A stretch of DNA of 39,622 nt from NCBI GenBank assembly GCA_947446855.1, contig CANFIH010000016.1, positions 1 through 39,622 of the forward strand, read 5' to 3'. Positions 27,264 through 35,882 of this stretch are shown here, in pieces. The DNA is from Burkholderiales bacterium (GTDB lineage Bacteria; Pseudomonadota; Gammaproteobacteria; Burkholderiales; Burkholderiaceae_C). Made by a program: the position numbers and the translations under genes. Numbering within the stretch: the stretch's first letter is position 1; each line of letters opens with the position of its first letter. A model generated the notes under the pieces. The model had not been told where the DNA came from and did no database searches. It saw nothing but the letters and a program-made list of their open reading frames with translations.

Positions 27264-27791
27264 TCATTTCTTGTTGCGCAGCATGGCATCAATCCACTGA
27301 GCTGCCTCTGCATTGTCCCACTCCCTGGCACCGTAGTAGCGGGCCAGCACCCGCCCTTGGGCATCCACCAGCAGGGTTAAGGGAAGGCGCTCGGCGCCCA
27401 GCATGTTTTCCAGCTCCAGCGCGCGGTCCATATAGTGGTTGAGCGTGGCATTGGCGCTTTGCAGATAGCGCTTGGCTGCAACTTCGCTGTCGTCGGTGGA
27501 GATGCCAATCATGTTGAAGCGCTTGCCCTGGTCTTTCCAGGCCAGGCGCTCCAGCGAGCCCATCTCGGCGCGGCAGGGGCCGCACCAGCTCGCCCATACG
27601 TTGATCAGCAAAGGCTTGCCGCGGTAATGCGACAGCAGGCGGTCCGGACCGTTGAGTCCGTGCATCGTGGCCTCGCGCAGCGGGGCGCCTACGGCGACCT
27701 CACCGGGTGTTTTGGCCAGGGCATTGCCGCAGAACTGCAGCGCAGACAGGCCCAGCCAGGCCGCAACCACCCACAAACGTGTATTTTTCAT
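27264..27791 (-). CDS. TlpA/ResA-like membrane or exported thioredoxin
   Basis: The 175-residue protein has an N-terminal signal or anchor (about 7-26) and a thioredoxin fold with the active site WCGPC in INVWASWCGPCRAEM (about 65-79). The cis-proline is in RLPLTLLVD. TlpA/ResA proteins reduce disulfides in the periplasm, including the CXXCH cysteines of apocytochromes before heme attachment. Being first in a tight row with the sensor kinase and response regulator, and upstream of genes with 30 heme sites, it may serve cytochrome c maturation under metal-respiring conditions. That role is inference. A terminator of the preceding operon lies 51 bases upstream. Confidence 0.9.
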   Translation of the reverse strand: MKNTRLWVVAAWLGLSALQFCGNALAKTPGEVAVGAPLREATMHGLNGPDRLLSHYRGKPLLINVWASWCGPCRAEMGSLERLAWKDQGKRFNMIGISTDDSEVAAKRYLQSANATLNHYMDRALELENMLGAERLPLTLLVDAQGRVLARYYGAREWDNAEAAQWIDAMLRNKK

Positions 27792-27842
27792 AAGGCTGGA
27801 ACATAGCAGAAGCGGCGACCGGGAATTTCGTCGCCCAGAAGC

Positions 27843-27875
27843 AAAAAAGCCCTGGCACAGAACGCCAGGGCTTTT
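27843..27875 (-). terminator. Rho-independent terminator after the CoA-transferase genes
   Basis: On the minus strand a perfect 12-base-pair stem (AAAAGCCCTGGC/GCCAGGGCTTTT, 7-base loop) continues into a run of T at 27848-27843. It separates the CoA-transferase operon from the tlpA-kinase-regulator genes. Confidence 0.92.
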
Positions 27876-27903
27876 GGTCAGGTCAGCAAACCAGGGCGCG
27901 CTG

Positions 27904-28542
27904 TCAGATCAGCGTCACACCGGTTTTGCTCTGCAACAGTTCCAGCGTCACGCCGGGCGCCAACTCCACCACTTTCAGGCCCTCGGGCGTCACGTCCATC
28001 ACGGCCAGGTCGGTGATGATGCGGTCCACCACGCCCACGCCGGTGAGCGGCAGGGTGCAATGTGGCAGGATCTTCAGGTCCTCAGAACCGTCTTTCTTCT
28101 TGGCCACATGTTCCATCAGGATGATGACGCGCTTCACGCCGGCCACCAGGTCCATGGCACCGCCCATGCCCTTGACCATCTTGCCGGGGATCATCCAGTT
28201 CGCCAGATCACCCTTCTCGCTCACCTGCATGGCGCCCAGGATGCTGAGGTTGATCTTGCCACCGCGGATCATGGCAAAGCTGTCGTGGCTGCCAAAAATG
28301 CTGGAGCCTTTGATGGTGGTGACGGTTTGCTTGCCGGCGTTGATCAAGTCGGCGTCCACCTCGTCGTCATACGGAAAGGGGCCGATGCCCAGCATGCCGT
28401 TCTCGCTTTGCAGCCAGACTTCCACATGGTCGGGCACAAAGTTGGCCACCAGCGTCGGGATGCCGATACCGAGATTCACATAAAAGCCGTCTTGCAGTTC
28501 TTGGGCCGCACGTGCGGCCATTTGGTCTTGGGTCCAGGGCAT
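27904..28542 (-). CDS. scoB: 3-oxoacid CoA-transferase subunit B
   Basis: This is the 212-residue beta subunit of a succinyl-CoA:3-ketoacid (or acetoacetate) CoA-transferase. It begins with the family-typical [19 protein letters not shown] and holds the catalytic glutamate in [10 protein letters not shown], with later GGAMDLVAG and [10 protein letters not shown] segments. The ATG at 28542 has a clear GAGGAG at 28548-28553, which overlaps the stop of subunit A, so the two are translated together. The enzyme activates ketone bodies or related 3-oxoacids, moving CoA from succinyl-CoA. A longer frame upstream of this ATG runs inside subunit A and is not used. Confidence 0.93.
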   Translation of the reverse strand: MPWTQDQMAARAAQELQDGFYVNLGIGIPTLVANFVPDHVEVWLQSENGMLGIGPFPYDDEVDADLINAGKQTVTTIKGSSIFGSHDSFAMIRGGKINLSILGAMQVSEKGDLANWMIPGKMVKGMGGAMDLVAGVKRVIILMEHVAKKKDGSEDLKILPHCTLPLTGVGVVDRIITDLAVMDVTPEGLKVVELAPGVTLELLQSKTGVTLI

Positions 28543-28552
28543 ATCAATCTCC

Positions 28553-29257
28553 TCAAACTTTGCGTGCGCGGGTGGTGCGCTTTTCGATGCGCTTTTCGGG
28601 GGTCGGGTTGACCACAATGCGGTGCACGTAAATGCCCGCCAGGTGCACGTCGTCCGGTGCGATTTCGCCGGTGGCCACAATGCGCTCCACTTCCACCACA
28701 CAAATCTTGCCGGCCATGGCCGCTGCGGGGTTGAAGTTGCGCGCCGTCAGGTTGAAGCGCAGGTTGCCCGACATGTCGGCCACATCGGCCTTGACCAGCG
28801 CCACTTCGGGCGTCAGGCCGCGCTCCATCACATAGGTTTCGCCATCAAAGTCGCGCAGTTCCTTGCCTTCGGCCACCAGCGTGCCCACACCGGTCTTGGT
28901 GAAGAAGGCGGGGATGCCGGCACCACCGGCGCGCAGCTTCTCGGCCAGCGTGCCCTGGGGCGTGAACTCCAGCTCCAACTCACCGGCCAGGTATTGGCGC
29001 TCGAACTCCTTGTTCTCGCCCACATAAGAAGAAACCATCTTCTTGATCTGGCGCGTTTCCAGCAGCTTGCCCAGACCAAAGCCGTCCACGCCGGCGTTGT
29101 TGGAAATCACGGTCAGGTCCTTCACGCCGGTATCGCGCAGCGCATCGATCAGCGCCTCGGGGATACCGCACAAACCAAAACCGCCGACCGCCAGTGTCTG
29201 GCCGTCTTTGACGATGCCTTCAAGCGCTGCAGCAGCGCTGGGATAAACCTTATTCAC
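28553..29257 (-). CDS. scoA: 3-oxoacid CoA-transferase subunit A
   Basis: This is the 234-residue alpha subunit, with the CoA-transferase signature [17 protein letters not shown] near residue 24, [17 protein letters not shown], and the conserved [16 protein letters not shown] near the end. The start is taken as GTG at 29257 ([12 protein letters not shown] after initiation); the GTG directly before it at 29260 is equally spaced from AGGAG at 29267-29271. It is transcribed divergently from a PAS-LuxR regulator gene, and a 22-base inverted repeat lies between them. Whether the substrate is acetoacetate, 3-oxoadipate or another acid is not settled by sequence. Confidence 0.92.
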   Translation of the reverse strand: MNKVYPSAAAALEGIVKDGQTLAVGGFGLCGIPEALIDALRDTGVKDLTVISNNAGVDGFGLGKLLETRQIKKMVSSYVGENKEFERQYLAGELELEFTPQGTLAEKLRAGGAGIPAFFTKTGVGTLVAEGKELRDFDGETYVMERGLTPEVALVKADVADMSGNLRFNLTARNFNPAAAMAGKICVVEVERIVATGEIAPDDVHLAGIYVHRIVVNPTPEKRIEKRTTRARKV

Positions 29258-29293
29258 CACACGTTTCTCCTGAATTGACTGTGGACATACGAT

Positions 29294-29315
29294 ACTACGT
29301 AACCACATACGTAGT
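29294..29315. promoter_or_regulatory. Inverted repeat in the divergent scoA/LuxR promoter
   Basis: ACTACGTA-N6-TACGTAGT has perfect 8-base arms and lies 34 bases before scoA and 54 bases before the regulator gene. It is the likely binding site of the LuxR-type protein encoded next to it. A further CGTAG follows at 29320. Confidence 0.6.
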
Positions 29316-29369
29316 TCTTCGTAGAGTCCAACCCTTGGTTAGTTTTCACCGCTTTATGGAACCTGCAGC

Positions 29370-29924
29370 ATGGATACCGATTACCGCCTCGCTTTTGATC
29401 TGGCCCCGGTGGGCCTGGCGCTTTCCAGCAACCGCAGCATCATGGACTGCAACCAGCACCTGTGCGACATGTTCGGTGCAGAGCGCAAGCAATTGGTGGG
29501 CCAGTCTTTTCAGCTGCTGTATCCCAGCGCCGACGAGTACGAGCGCACCGGCGCACGCATCGCGCCCATCCTCAACCGCAACGGCACCTATTCCGACAGC
29601 CGCATCATGAAACGCCTGGGAGGCCGCACCGCAGGCGACCCCTTTTGGTGCCACGTGACCGGCCGCGCACTGAACCAGTCGGCACCGCACGAAGCCGGCA
29701 TCTGGTGCTTCGAAGACTTGAGTGCCAGCCGCCCGGTCAAGGCCGAACTGACCGCACGCGAGCGCGAGGTGGCCGCCTACCTGCTGCAAGGCATGACCAG
29801 CAAACTCATCGGCAAGGCCCTGGACATCAGCCACCGCACGGTGGAGATTTACCGCGCCCGGCTGATGCGCAAGTACGGGGCCAGCACCACGGCGGATCTG
29901 GTGCACAAGCTCACGGCGGGGTAA
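29370..29924 (+). CDS. PAS-LuxR transcriptional regulator
   Basis: This is a 184-residue regulator with an N-terminal PAS domain (about 5-115; starts DYRLAFDLAPVGLALSSN, ends with the core strand GIWCFEDLSASR) and a LuxR-type helix-turn-helix (about 122-182; LTAREREVAAYLLQGMTSKL, SHRTVEIYRARLMRKYG). There is no receiver domain, so the PAS domain probably senses a ligand directly. Divergent placement from scoA with a strong palindrome between them suggests control of the CoA-transferase operon and itself. It also lies 91 bases upstream of the RND efflux genes in the same direction, so a role there is possible. Confidence 0.88.
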   Translation: MDTDYRLAFDLAPVGLALSSNRSIMDCNQHLCDMFGAERKQLVGQSFQLLYPSADEYERTGARIAPILNRNGTYSDSRIMKRLGGRTAGDPFWCHVTGRALNQSAPHEAGIWCFEDLSASRPVKAELTAREREVAAYLLQGMTSKLIGKALDISHRTVEIYRARLMRKYGASTTADLVHKLTAG

Positions 29925-29961
29925 GTCCGGAAACAATAACCATCCCCACGGCCACAATGGA

Positions 29962-29996
29962 GCGAAGAAGTTAAGCTTCGCAGCTTTGAAACGAAG
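29962..29996 (+). promoter_or_regulatory. Overlapping hairpins in the leader of the RND operon
   Basis: CTTCG(C) at 29976-29981 can pair upstream with GCGAAG (29962-29967) or downstream with CGAAG (29992-29996). The two hairpins exclude each other. They lie just before the ribosome site AAGGA (30003-30007) of the first gene. The function is not known and may be nil. Confidence 0.35.
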
Positions 29997-30015
29997 CCGT
30001 TCAAGGATCTCCCTT

Positions 30016-31446
30016 TTGAAACCCATACACCGTCTGGCCAGCCTGTGCGCCGCTGTGGGCTTGAGCCTGTTGGCAACTGGCTGCGCTACGCAAGCCTTGC
30101 GGGATGAACCCGCAGCCCCTGCAGCCCTGGCACCGCCCGCCTGGAACACCCCTTGGCCCCATGCCGGCAGCACGGCGGACCTGGCCCATTGGTGGCAAAG
30201 CCTGGGGGACCCGCTGCTGGTGGAGTTGATCGATTCTGCCCAAAGGGTCAGCCCCACGCTGGCCAGCGCCAGTTCGCGCCTGCAGCAGGCACGCGCGGCA
30301 TTGGGGACGGCCAGCGCCGCCAACCGCCCCACCCTGAACGCCTCACTCAGTGCCCAACGCGGCGTCAACAGCGCCAGCCCGACGGCCGGCACGGCCCTGC
30401 AGTCCAGCCTGGATGCGTCCTGGGAAGTGGACTTATTCGGTTCCAACCGCGCCAGCGCCAGTGCGGCCCAAGCCAGACTGCAGGGCACGGACGCGCAGTG
30501 GCACGAGGCCCGTGTCTCGGTGGCCGCCGAGACCGCCAGCCAGTATTTCAGCTGGCGCTCCTGCGCCAAGGTGCTGGCTGTAGTGCAAGCAGACGCCAGC
30601 TCACGCCATGCAAGCGCGCGCCTGGCTGAACTCAGCGCCCGGGCCGGCTTTACCGCCCCTGCCGTGGCTGCCTTGGCCCAGGCCAGCGCTGCCGAGGCAC
30701 GCGCGCGCAGCACCCAGCAAGGCCTGCAATGTGACAGCACCCTGCAGGCGCTGGTGGCACTCACCGCCCTGGCCGAACCCACGCTGCGCCAGCGTCTGCA
30801 AGCCAGCGGGCAGGCCGACGCAGAGCCCGTGATGCCCGGCGTGGCCACACTTCCAGCGCAAGTGCTGTCGCAGCGCCCGGACCTGTACAACGCAGAGCGC
30901 GAAGTGGCCGCGGCCAGCGCCGATCTGGGCGCGGCCCAGGCGCAACGCTACCCGCGCCTGATGCTCAATGGGCAAATCGGCACACTGAACTACAGCACCC
31001 AAGGCGGCACCACCGACCTGAGCACCTGGTCCATCGGGCCCATCGTGTTGAGCCTGCCTTTGCTGGACGGCGGCCGCCGCGCCGCCAATGTGGCAGCGGC
31101 GCAAGCCCGCTACACCGAAGCCGCCGCGCTGTACCAGGCCAAGGCACGCCAGGCCGTGCGCGAGGTGGAAGACGCTTTGTTGTCCCTGGCCGCCACAGGC
31201 GCACAAAAGGACGACGCCACTGCGGCGGCCAAGGGCTACGCCACCTCGTTCAACGCCACCCAGGCGCGCTACCAGGCCGGTGCGGCCAGCCTGCCCGAAC
31301 TCGAAGACGCACGCCGCACCACCCTGGCGGCACAAACCACCCTGCTGCAACTGGACCTGCAACGCACCCAGGCCTGGATTGCGCTGTACCGCGCACTGGG
31401 CGGTGGCTGGAGCCAAGACGCCGCAAGCCCGCAAGACAAATCCTGA
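30016..31446 (+). CDS. RND-type outer-membrane efflux lipoprotein (NodT/OprM family)
   Basis: This is a TolC-like channel of 476 residues with a lipoprotein signal (ASLCAAVGLSLLATGC, Cys23) and two OEP repeats. Landmarks are LAHWWQSLGDPLL at the start, SLDASWEVDLFGSNRAS, LPAQVLSQRPDLYNAEREVA in the middle and AALYQAKARQAVREVEDALL later. The start is taken as TTG at 30016 because AAGGA lies 8 bases before it and the signal peptide then has normal length; no ATG is available. The gene overlaps the adaptor gene by one base (TGATG). It heads a three-gene RND operon, unlike the EmrAB-linked channel earlier in the window, and the two channels are only distantly alike. Confidence 0.88.
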   Translation: MKPIHRLASLCAAVGLSLLATGCATQALRDEPAAPAALAPPAWNTPWPHAGSTADLAHWWQSLGDPLLVELIDSAQRVSPTLASASSRLQQARAALGTASAANRPTLNASLSAQRGVNSASPTAGTALQSSLDASWEVDLFGSNRASASAAQARLQGTDAQWHEARVSVAAETASQYFSWRSCAKVLAVVQADASSRHASARLAELSARAGFTAPAVAALAQASAAEARARSTQQGLQCDSTLQALVALTALAEPTLRQRLQASGQADAEPVMPGVATLPAQVLSQRPDLYNAEREVAAASADLGAAQAQRYPRLMLNGQIGTLNYSTQGGTTDLSTWSIGPIVLSLPLLDGGRRAANVAAAQARYTEAAALYQAKARQAVREVEDALLSLAATGAQKDDATAAAKGYATSFNATQARYQAGAASLPELEDARRTTLAAQTTLLQLDLQRTQAWIALYRALGGGWSQDAASPQDKS

Positions 31447-32609
31447 TGAAACCCCCAAAAGCCATGAAGTACCTCCGTACACCAAGCCCGACTGCCGTCG
31501 GCACCCTGGGCCTTTGCGCCCTGTTGCTTCTGTTGGCCGGTACCCAAGGCCACGCACAAAACGCGAATGCACCCAAGACCACAGCGGCCCCCAAGGCCTC
31601 CATGACCGTCACCACCGCCAGGCCCGGCCAAAGCGCCCTGCCCTTGCGCCTGGCGGCTAACGGCAATATTGCGGCCTGGCAGGAAGCCAGCGTGGGGTCT
31701 GAGTCCGGCGGCCTCAAACTGCTGGAAGTACGCGCCAATGTGGGCGACGTCGTGCAGCGCGACCAGGTGCTGGCGGTGTTTGCCTCGGACAGCGTGCAAG
31801 CCGATCTGGCCCTGGCCCGCGCCAATGTGGCCGAAGCCCAGGCCCAGGCACTGGACGCCGCCGCCAACGCCGAGCGCGCCCGCAGTTTGCAGGCCTCCGG
31901 CGCCTTGAGCACGCAGCAGATCAGCCAATACAGCACCACCGATTTGAGCGCCAAGGCGCGACTGGACAGTGCCCAGGCCGCCCTCATGCAGCAGGAGCTG
32001 CGGCTCAAACACACCCGGGTGATGGCGCCCGACAGCGGCGTGATCTCGGCGCGCAGCGCCACCGTGGGTGCGGTGCTCGGTGCCGGCACCGAGTTGTTCC
32101 GCCTGATCCGCCAGGGCCGCCTGGAGTGGCGTGCCGAAGTGACCGCAGCCGAGCTGGGCCGCATCAAAGTCGGCACCCCTGTGCAAATCAGCAGCGCCAG
32201 CGGCAGCACGGTTCAAGGCAAGGTGCGCATGGTGGCGCCCACAGTGGATGCGCAAACGCGCAACGCCCTGGTGTATGTGGATTTGGTGGCCCCCTCTGCC
32301 AGCGTCAAGGCCGGCATGTTTGCCAAAGGCGAGTTCGCCCTGGGGCAGTCCAGCGCCATGACGGTACCGCAACAGGCCGTGGTGGTGCGGGACGGCTTCA
32401 ACTACGTGTTCACGGTCGGCAAAGACAACAAGGTGGCGCAGCAGAAGGTGGAAGCCGGACGGCGCGTGGGTGATCAGGTGGAAATCCTCAAAGGCCTGAG
32501 CGCAGAAGCTACCGTGGCCGTGGCCGGTGCCGGCTTTCTGAACGATGGCGACACGGTGCGCATGGCGCCTGCCGCAGCCGCGCCCGCCGCCCCGGCCGTC
32601 GCCAAATAA
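31446..32609 (+). CDS. RND efflux periplasmic adaptor (membrane fusion protein)
   Basis: The 387-residue adaptor has a signal peptide ending near GHA-QN (37/38), or from a second ATG at 31464 a shorter one. Then come a lipoyl half (SGGLKLLEVRANVGDVVQ), an alpha-helical hairpin (about 115-180), the second lipoyl half (VMAPDSGVISARSATVGAVL), a beta-barrel and a membrane-proximal domain ending in a Pro/Ala tail. The absence of a lipobox suggests a soluble or loosely anchored protein. It links the outer-membrane channel encoded before it to the pump encoded 12 bases after it. The class (drug or metal) cannot be decided from this subunit. Confidence 0.92.
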   Translation: MKPPKAMKYLRTPSPTAVGTLGLCALLLLLAGTQGHAQNANAPKTTAAPKASMTVTTARPGQSALPLRLAANGNIAAWQEASVGSESGGLKLLEVRANVGDVVQRDQVLAVFASDSVQADLALARANVAEAQAQALDAAANAERARSLQASGALSTQQISQYSTTDLSAKARLDSAQAALMQQELRLKHTRVMAPDSGVISARSATVGAVLGAGTELFRLIRQGRLEWRAEVTAAELGRIKVGTPVQISSASGSTVQGKVRMVAPTVDAQTRNALVYVDLVAPSASVKAGMFAKGEFALGQSSAMTVPQQAVVVRDGFNYVFTVGKDNKVAQQKVEAGRRVGDQVEILKGLSAEATVAVAGAGFLNDGDTVRMAPAAAAPAAPAVAK

Positions 32610-32621
32610 GGACGCCACGTC

Positions 32622-35600
32622 ATGAATGTTTCGGCCTGGTCGATCAAAAACCCGATTGCGGGCGTGATGCTGTTTGTCATGCTCTCGTTTGCGGGCCTGC
32701 TTTCCTTCAACAGCATGAAGGTGCAGCAGTTCCCCGATCTGGACCTGCCCACGGTGGTCATTTCTGCCTCCCTGCCCGGCGCGGCACCAGCGCAGCTGGA
32801 GACCGAAGTGGCCCGCAAGATGGAAAACGCCATCGCCAGCCTGCAGGGCCTCAAGCACATCTACACCAAGGTGCAGGATGGCGGCGTGACGATTACTGCC
32901 GAGTTCCGGCTGGAAAAGCCGGGCCAGGAAGCGGTGGACGAGGTGCGCTCGGCCATCGCCCAGATCCGCGCCGACCTGCCGTCCGACCTGCGCGACCCGG
33001 CGATCAGCAAGATCAACCTGGCGGGCTCGCCGGTGCTGGCCTACACCGTGGCATCCAACCAGATGGATGACGAAGCCCTGAGCTGGTTTGTCGACAACAC
33101 CATCACCCGCAAGCTGCTGTCCGTGCGTGGCGTGGGCGGCATCAACCGCGTAGGCGGCGTCAACCGCCAAGTGGACGTGGCGCTGGACCCGGCCCGCCTG
33201 CAGGCCCTGGGCGCCACGGCCGCCGACATTTCGCGCCAGCTCAAGGCCATGCAGCAGGAGTCGGCCGGTGGCCGCACCGATGTCGGCGGCGGCGAGCAGC
33301 CGGTGCGCACCCTGGCCACTGTAGCCTCGGCGCGTGAACTCGTGGCCATGGAGCTCAGCCTGGTCGATGGCCGCCACATCCGGCTGGACCAGGTGGCCAC
33401 CATCCGTGACAGCTTTGCCGAGCCGCGCTCGGCCGCGCTGCTCAACGGCAAGCCGGTGGTCGGCTTTGAAGTGGCCCGCAGCAAGGGTGCCAGCGAGGTG
33501 GAAGTGGGCGCCGGTGTGCGCAAGGCCTTGGCCGAGCTGCGCCTGCAGCACCCCGACATGCAGATCACCGAGGCCTTTGACTTTGTCACCCCGGTGCAGG
33601 AGGAATACGACGGCTCCATGCACCTGCTGTACGAGGGCGCGGCGCTGGCGGTGCTGGTGGTGTGGCTGTTCCTGCGCGACTGGCGCGCCACCTTTGTCTC
33701 CGCCGTGGCACTGCCGCTGTCGGCCATTCCCGCGTTTATCGGCATGCAGCAACTCGGCTTCACCATCAACGTGGTGACGCTGCTGGCACTCTCGCTGGTG
33801 ATCGGCATTCTGGTGGACGACGCCATTGTGGAAGTGGAAAACATCGTGCGCCACCTGCGCATGGGCAAGACGCCCTACCAGGCGGCCATGGAAGCGGCCG
33901 ACGAGATCGGCCTGGCCGTGATCGCCACCACCTTCACCCTGATTGCCGTGTTTTTGCCCACCGCGTTTATGGCGGGGATTCCGGGCAAGTTCTTCAAGCA
34001 GTTCGGCTGGACCGCCTCGCTGGCGGTGGCCGCCTCGCTGCTGGTGGCGCGGGTGCTCACACCCATGATGGCGGCCTACATCCTCAAGCCGCTTGTAACG
34101 CCCCACGCCGAGCCGGGCTGGATGCGCATCTACATGCGCTGGGCCCGTTGGTGCGTGCAGCACCGCCTCATCACCTTTCTGGCAGCCTGCGCGTTTTTTG
34201 TCGGCTCGCTGATGCTGATCCCGCTGCTACCCAAGGGCTTCATCCCGCCGGACGACAACTCGCAGACCCAGGCCTATCTGGAACTGCCCCCCGGCTCCAC
34301 GCTGGCACAAACCAATGCCGTGGCCGAAGACGCGCGCGCGCGCCTGATGCAGCTGCCCCACATCAAGAGCATTTACACCACCATCGGTGGCGGCGCCGCC
34401 GGCAGCGACCCGTTTGCACCGCAAGGTGTGGGTGAGGCGCGCAAGGCCACGCTCACCATCCTGCTCGACGAGCGCAGCGCGCGCCCGCGCAAGCAGGGCA
34501 TTGAGCAGCAGATCCGCGACGCACTGGAGCCGATTGCCGGCATCCGCAGCAAGGTGGGACTGGGCGGCTCGGGCGAGAAATACGTGCTGGTGCTCAGCGG
34601 CGAAGACCCGGCGGCACTCAACGCCGCAGCCCATGCCGTGGAGCGGGACCTGCGCACCATTCAGGGCCTGGGCAACGTGGCCTCCAGCGCCAGCCTGGTG
34701 CGCCCGGAAATTGCCGTGCGACCGGACTTTGCCCGCGCTGCCGACATGGGCGTGACCAGCGCCGCCATTGGCGAAACCCTGCGCATTGCCACCCTGGGCG
34801 ACTTTGACGCCGCCTTGCCCAAACTCAACCTGAGCCAGCGCCAGATCCCCATCGTGGTCAAGCTCGACAGCGCTGCCCGCACCGACCTGGACTTGCTGGG
34901 CCGCCTGAGCGTGCCCGGCCTGCGCGGCCCGGTGATGCTCAGCCAGGTGGCGACACTGGAAGTGGCCGGCGGCCCGGCGGTGATTGACCGCTACGACCGC
35001 TCACGCAATATCAACTTCGATGTCGAACTCTCGGGTCTGCCCCTGGGCGAAGTGGCGCAGGCCGTGCAAAACCTGCCGTCCATCCGCCAGTTGCCGCCCG
35101 GCGTGGCGGTGCGCGAAGTGGGCGATGCCGAGGTCATGGGGGAGCTCTTTGCCAGCTTTGCCCTGGCCATGCTGACCGGCGTGCTGTGCATTTACATCGT
35201 GCTGGTGCTGCTGTTCAAGAGCCTGCTGCATCCGGTGACCATTCTGTTTGCCCTGCCCTTGTCCCTGGGTGGCGCCTTTGTCGGCCTGCTGGTGGCAGAC
35301 AAGAGCTTTTCCATGCCGTCCCTGATCGGACTGATCATGCTGATGGGCGTGGCCACCAAGAACTCGATTCTGCTGGTGGAGTACGCCATCCTGGCGCGCC
35401 GTGACCATGGCATGACGCGCTGGGAGGCGCTGATGGACGCCTGCAGCAAGCGCGCCCGCCCCATCATCATGACCACGCTGGCCATGGGCGCGGGCATGAT
35501 GCCGATTGCCATCGGCCTGGGCGCGGCTGACACCAGCTTTCGCGCGCCCATGGCGATTGCGGTGATTGGCGGGCTGATCACGTCCACCTTTCTGAGCCTC

Positions 35601-35681
35601 TTGATCATTCCGGCCGTTTTCACCTATATCGACGATCTGGGCCAGTGGACGGCGCGCCAATTCGCCAAAAAGCCGGTCTGA
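32622..35681 (+). CDS. RND efflux pump, inner-membrane permease (HAE1-type)
   Basis: This is a 1019-residue AcrB/MexB-like proton antiporter with 12 helices and two large periplasmic loops. The start MNVSAWSIKNPIAGVMLFVM gives the first helix. The proton-relay acidic pair is D399-D400 in ILVDDAIVEVENIV, and K913 in MLMGVATKNSILLVEYA is the helix-10 lysine, so the drug-type (HAE) relay is intact. Porter-domain text such as PGAAPAQLETEVARKMENAI is typical. The length agrees with the family. AAGGA before the ATG is good. It ends the operon, and three hairpins follow. The substrates cannot be predicted from sequence. Confidence 0.94.
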   Translation: MNVSAWSIKNPIAGVMLFVMLSFAGLLSFNSMKVQQFPDLDLPTVVISASLPGAAPAQLETEVARKMENAIASLQGLKHIYTKVQDGGVTITAEFRLEKPGQEAVDEVRSAIAQIRADLPSDLRDPAISKINLAGSPVLAYTVASNQMDDEALSWFVDNTITRKLLSVRGVGGINRVGGVNRQVDVALDPARLQALGATAADISRQLKAMQQESAGGRTDVGGGEQPVRTLATVASARELVAMELSLVDGRHIRLDQVATIRDSFAEPRSAALLNGKPVVGFEVARSKGASEVEVGAGVRKALAELRLQHPDMQITEAFDFVTPVQEEYDGSMHLLYEGAALAVLVVWLFLRDWRATFVSAVALPLSAIPAFIGMQQLGFTINVVTLLALSLVIGILVDDAIVEVENIVRHLRMGKTPYQAAMEAADEIGLAVIATTFTLIAVFLPTAFMAGIPGKFFKQFGWTASLAVAASLLVARVLTPMMAAYILKPLVTPHAEPGWMRIYMRWARWCVQHRLITFLAACAFFVGSLMLIPLLPKGFIPPDDNSQTQAYLELPPGSTLAQTNAVAEDARARLMQLPHIKSIYTTIGGGAAGSDPFAPQGVGEARKATLTILLDERSARPRKQGIEQQIRDALEPIAGIRSKVGLGGSGEKYVLVLSGEDPAALNAAAHAVERDLRTIQGLGNVASSASLVRPEIAVRPDFARAADMGVTSAAIGETLRIATLGDFDAALPKLNLSQRQIPIVVKLDSAARTDLDLLGRLSVPGLRGPVMLSQVATLEVAGGPAVIDRYDRSRNINFDVELSGLPLGEVAQAVQNLPSIRQLPPGVAVREVGDAEVMGELFASFALAMLTGVLCIYIVLVLLFKSLLHPVTILFALPLSLGGAFVGLLVADKSFSMPSLIGLIMLMGVATKNSILLVEYAILARRDHGMTRWEALMDACSKRARPIIMTTLAMGAGMMPIAIGLGAADTSFRAPMAIAVIGGLITSTFLSLLIIPAVFTYIDDLGQWTARQFAKKPV

Positions 35682-35685
35682 AACC

Positions 35686-35750
35686 CTGCGGGCCCGCCCG
35701 CAGTAGGCAAGCTTGCAACACCTGGCGGGCGCCAGGCACCACAAGGTGCC
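35686..35750 (+). other. Three successive hairpins after the RND operon
   Basis: CTGCGGGC/GCCCGCAG (35686-35703), CCTGGCG/CGCCAGG (35721-35736) and GGCACC-ACAA-GGTGCC (35735-35750) follow the pump stop. None has a T-run. They may end transcription weakly or protect the mRNA. The rest of the 201-base gap to 35882 shows a TTGACG (35786-35791) but no matching -10 box. Confidence 0.5.
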
Positions 35751-35882
35751 GTGCCCGCTGTGGGGCGGGATGAATCCAAGTAACATTGACGTAAATCTAT
35801 TTTCAAAGGGGGCTGGACCATGCTGCTACAGGGCATCTGGCGCTCCATTGTTTCGCGCTAACACCCGCACACTGCTCCAGCC

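Noticed and set aside
31269..34163. Long open frame of 964 codons on the minus strand opposite the RND adaptor and pump genes
   Set aside because: It is a mirror of the GC-rich codons of the two real genes, rich in His, Gly, Arg and Gln with no domain, signal or ribosome site. The plus strand has clear family motifs throughout.
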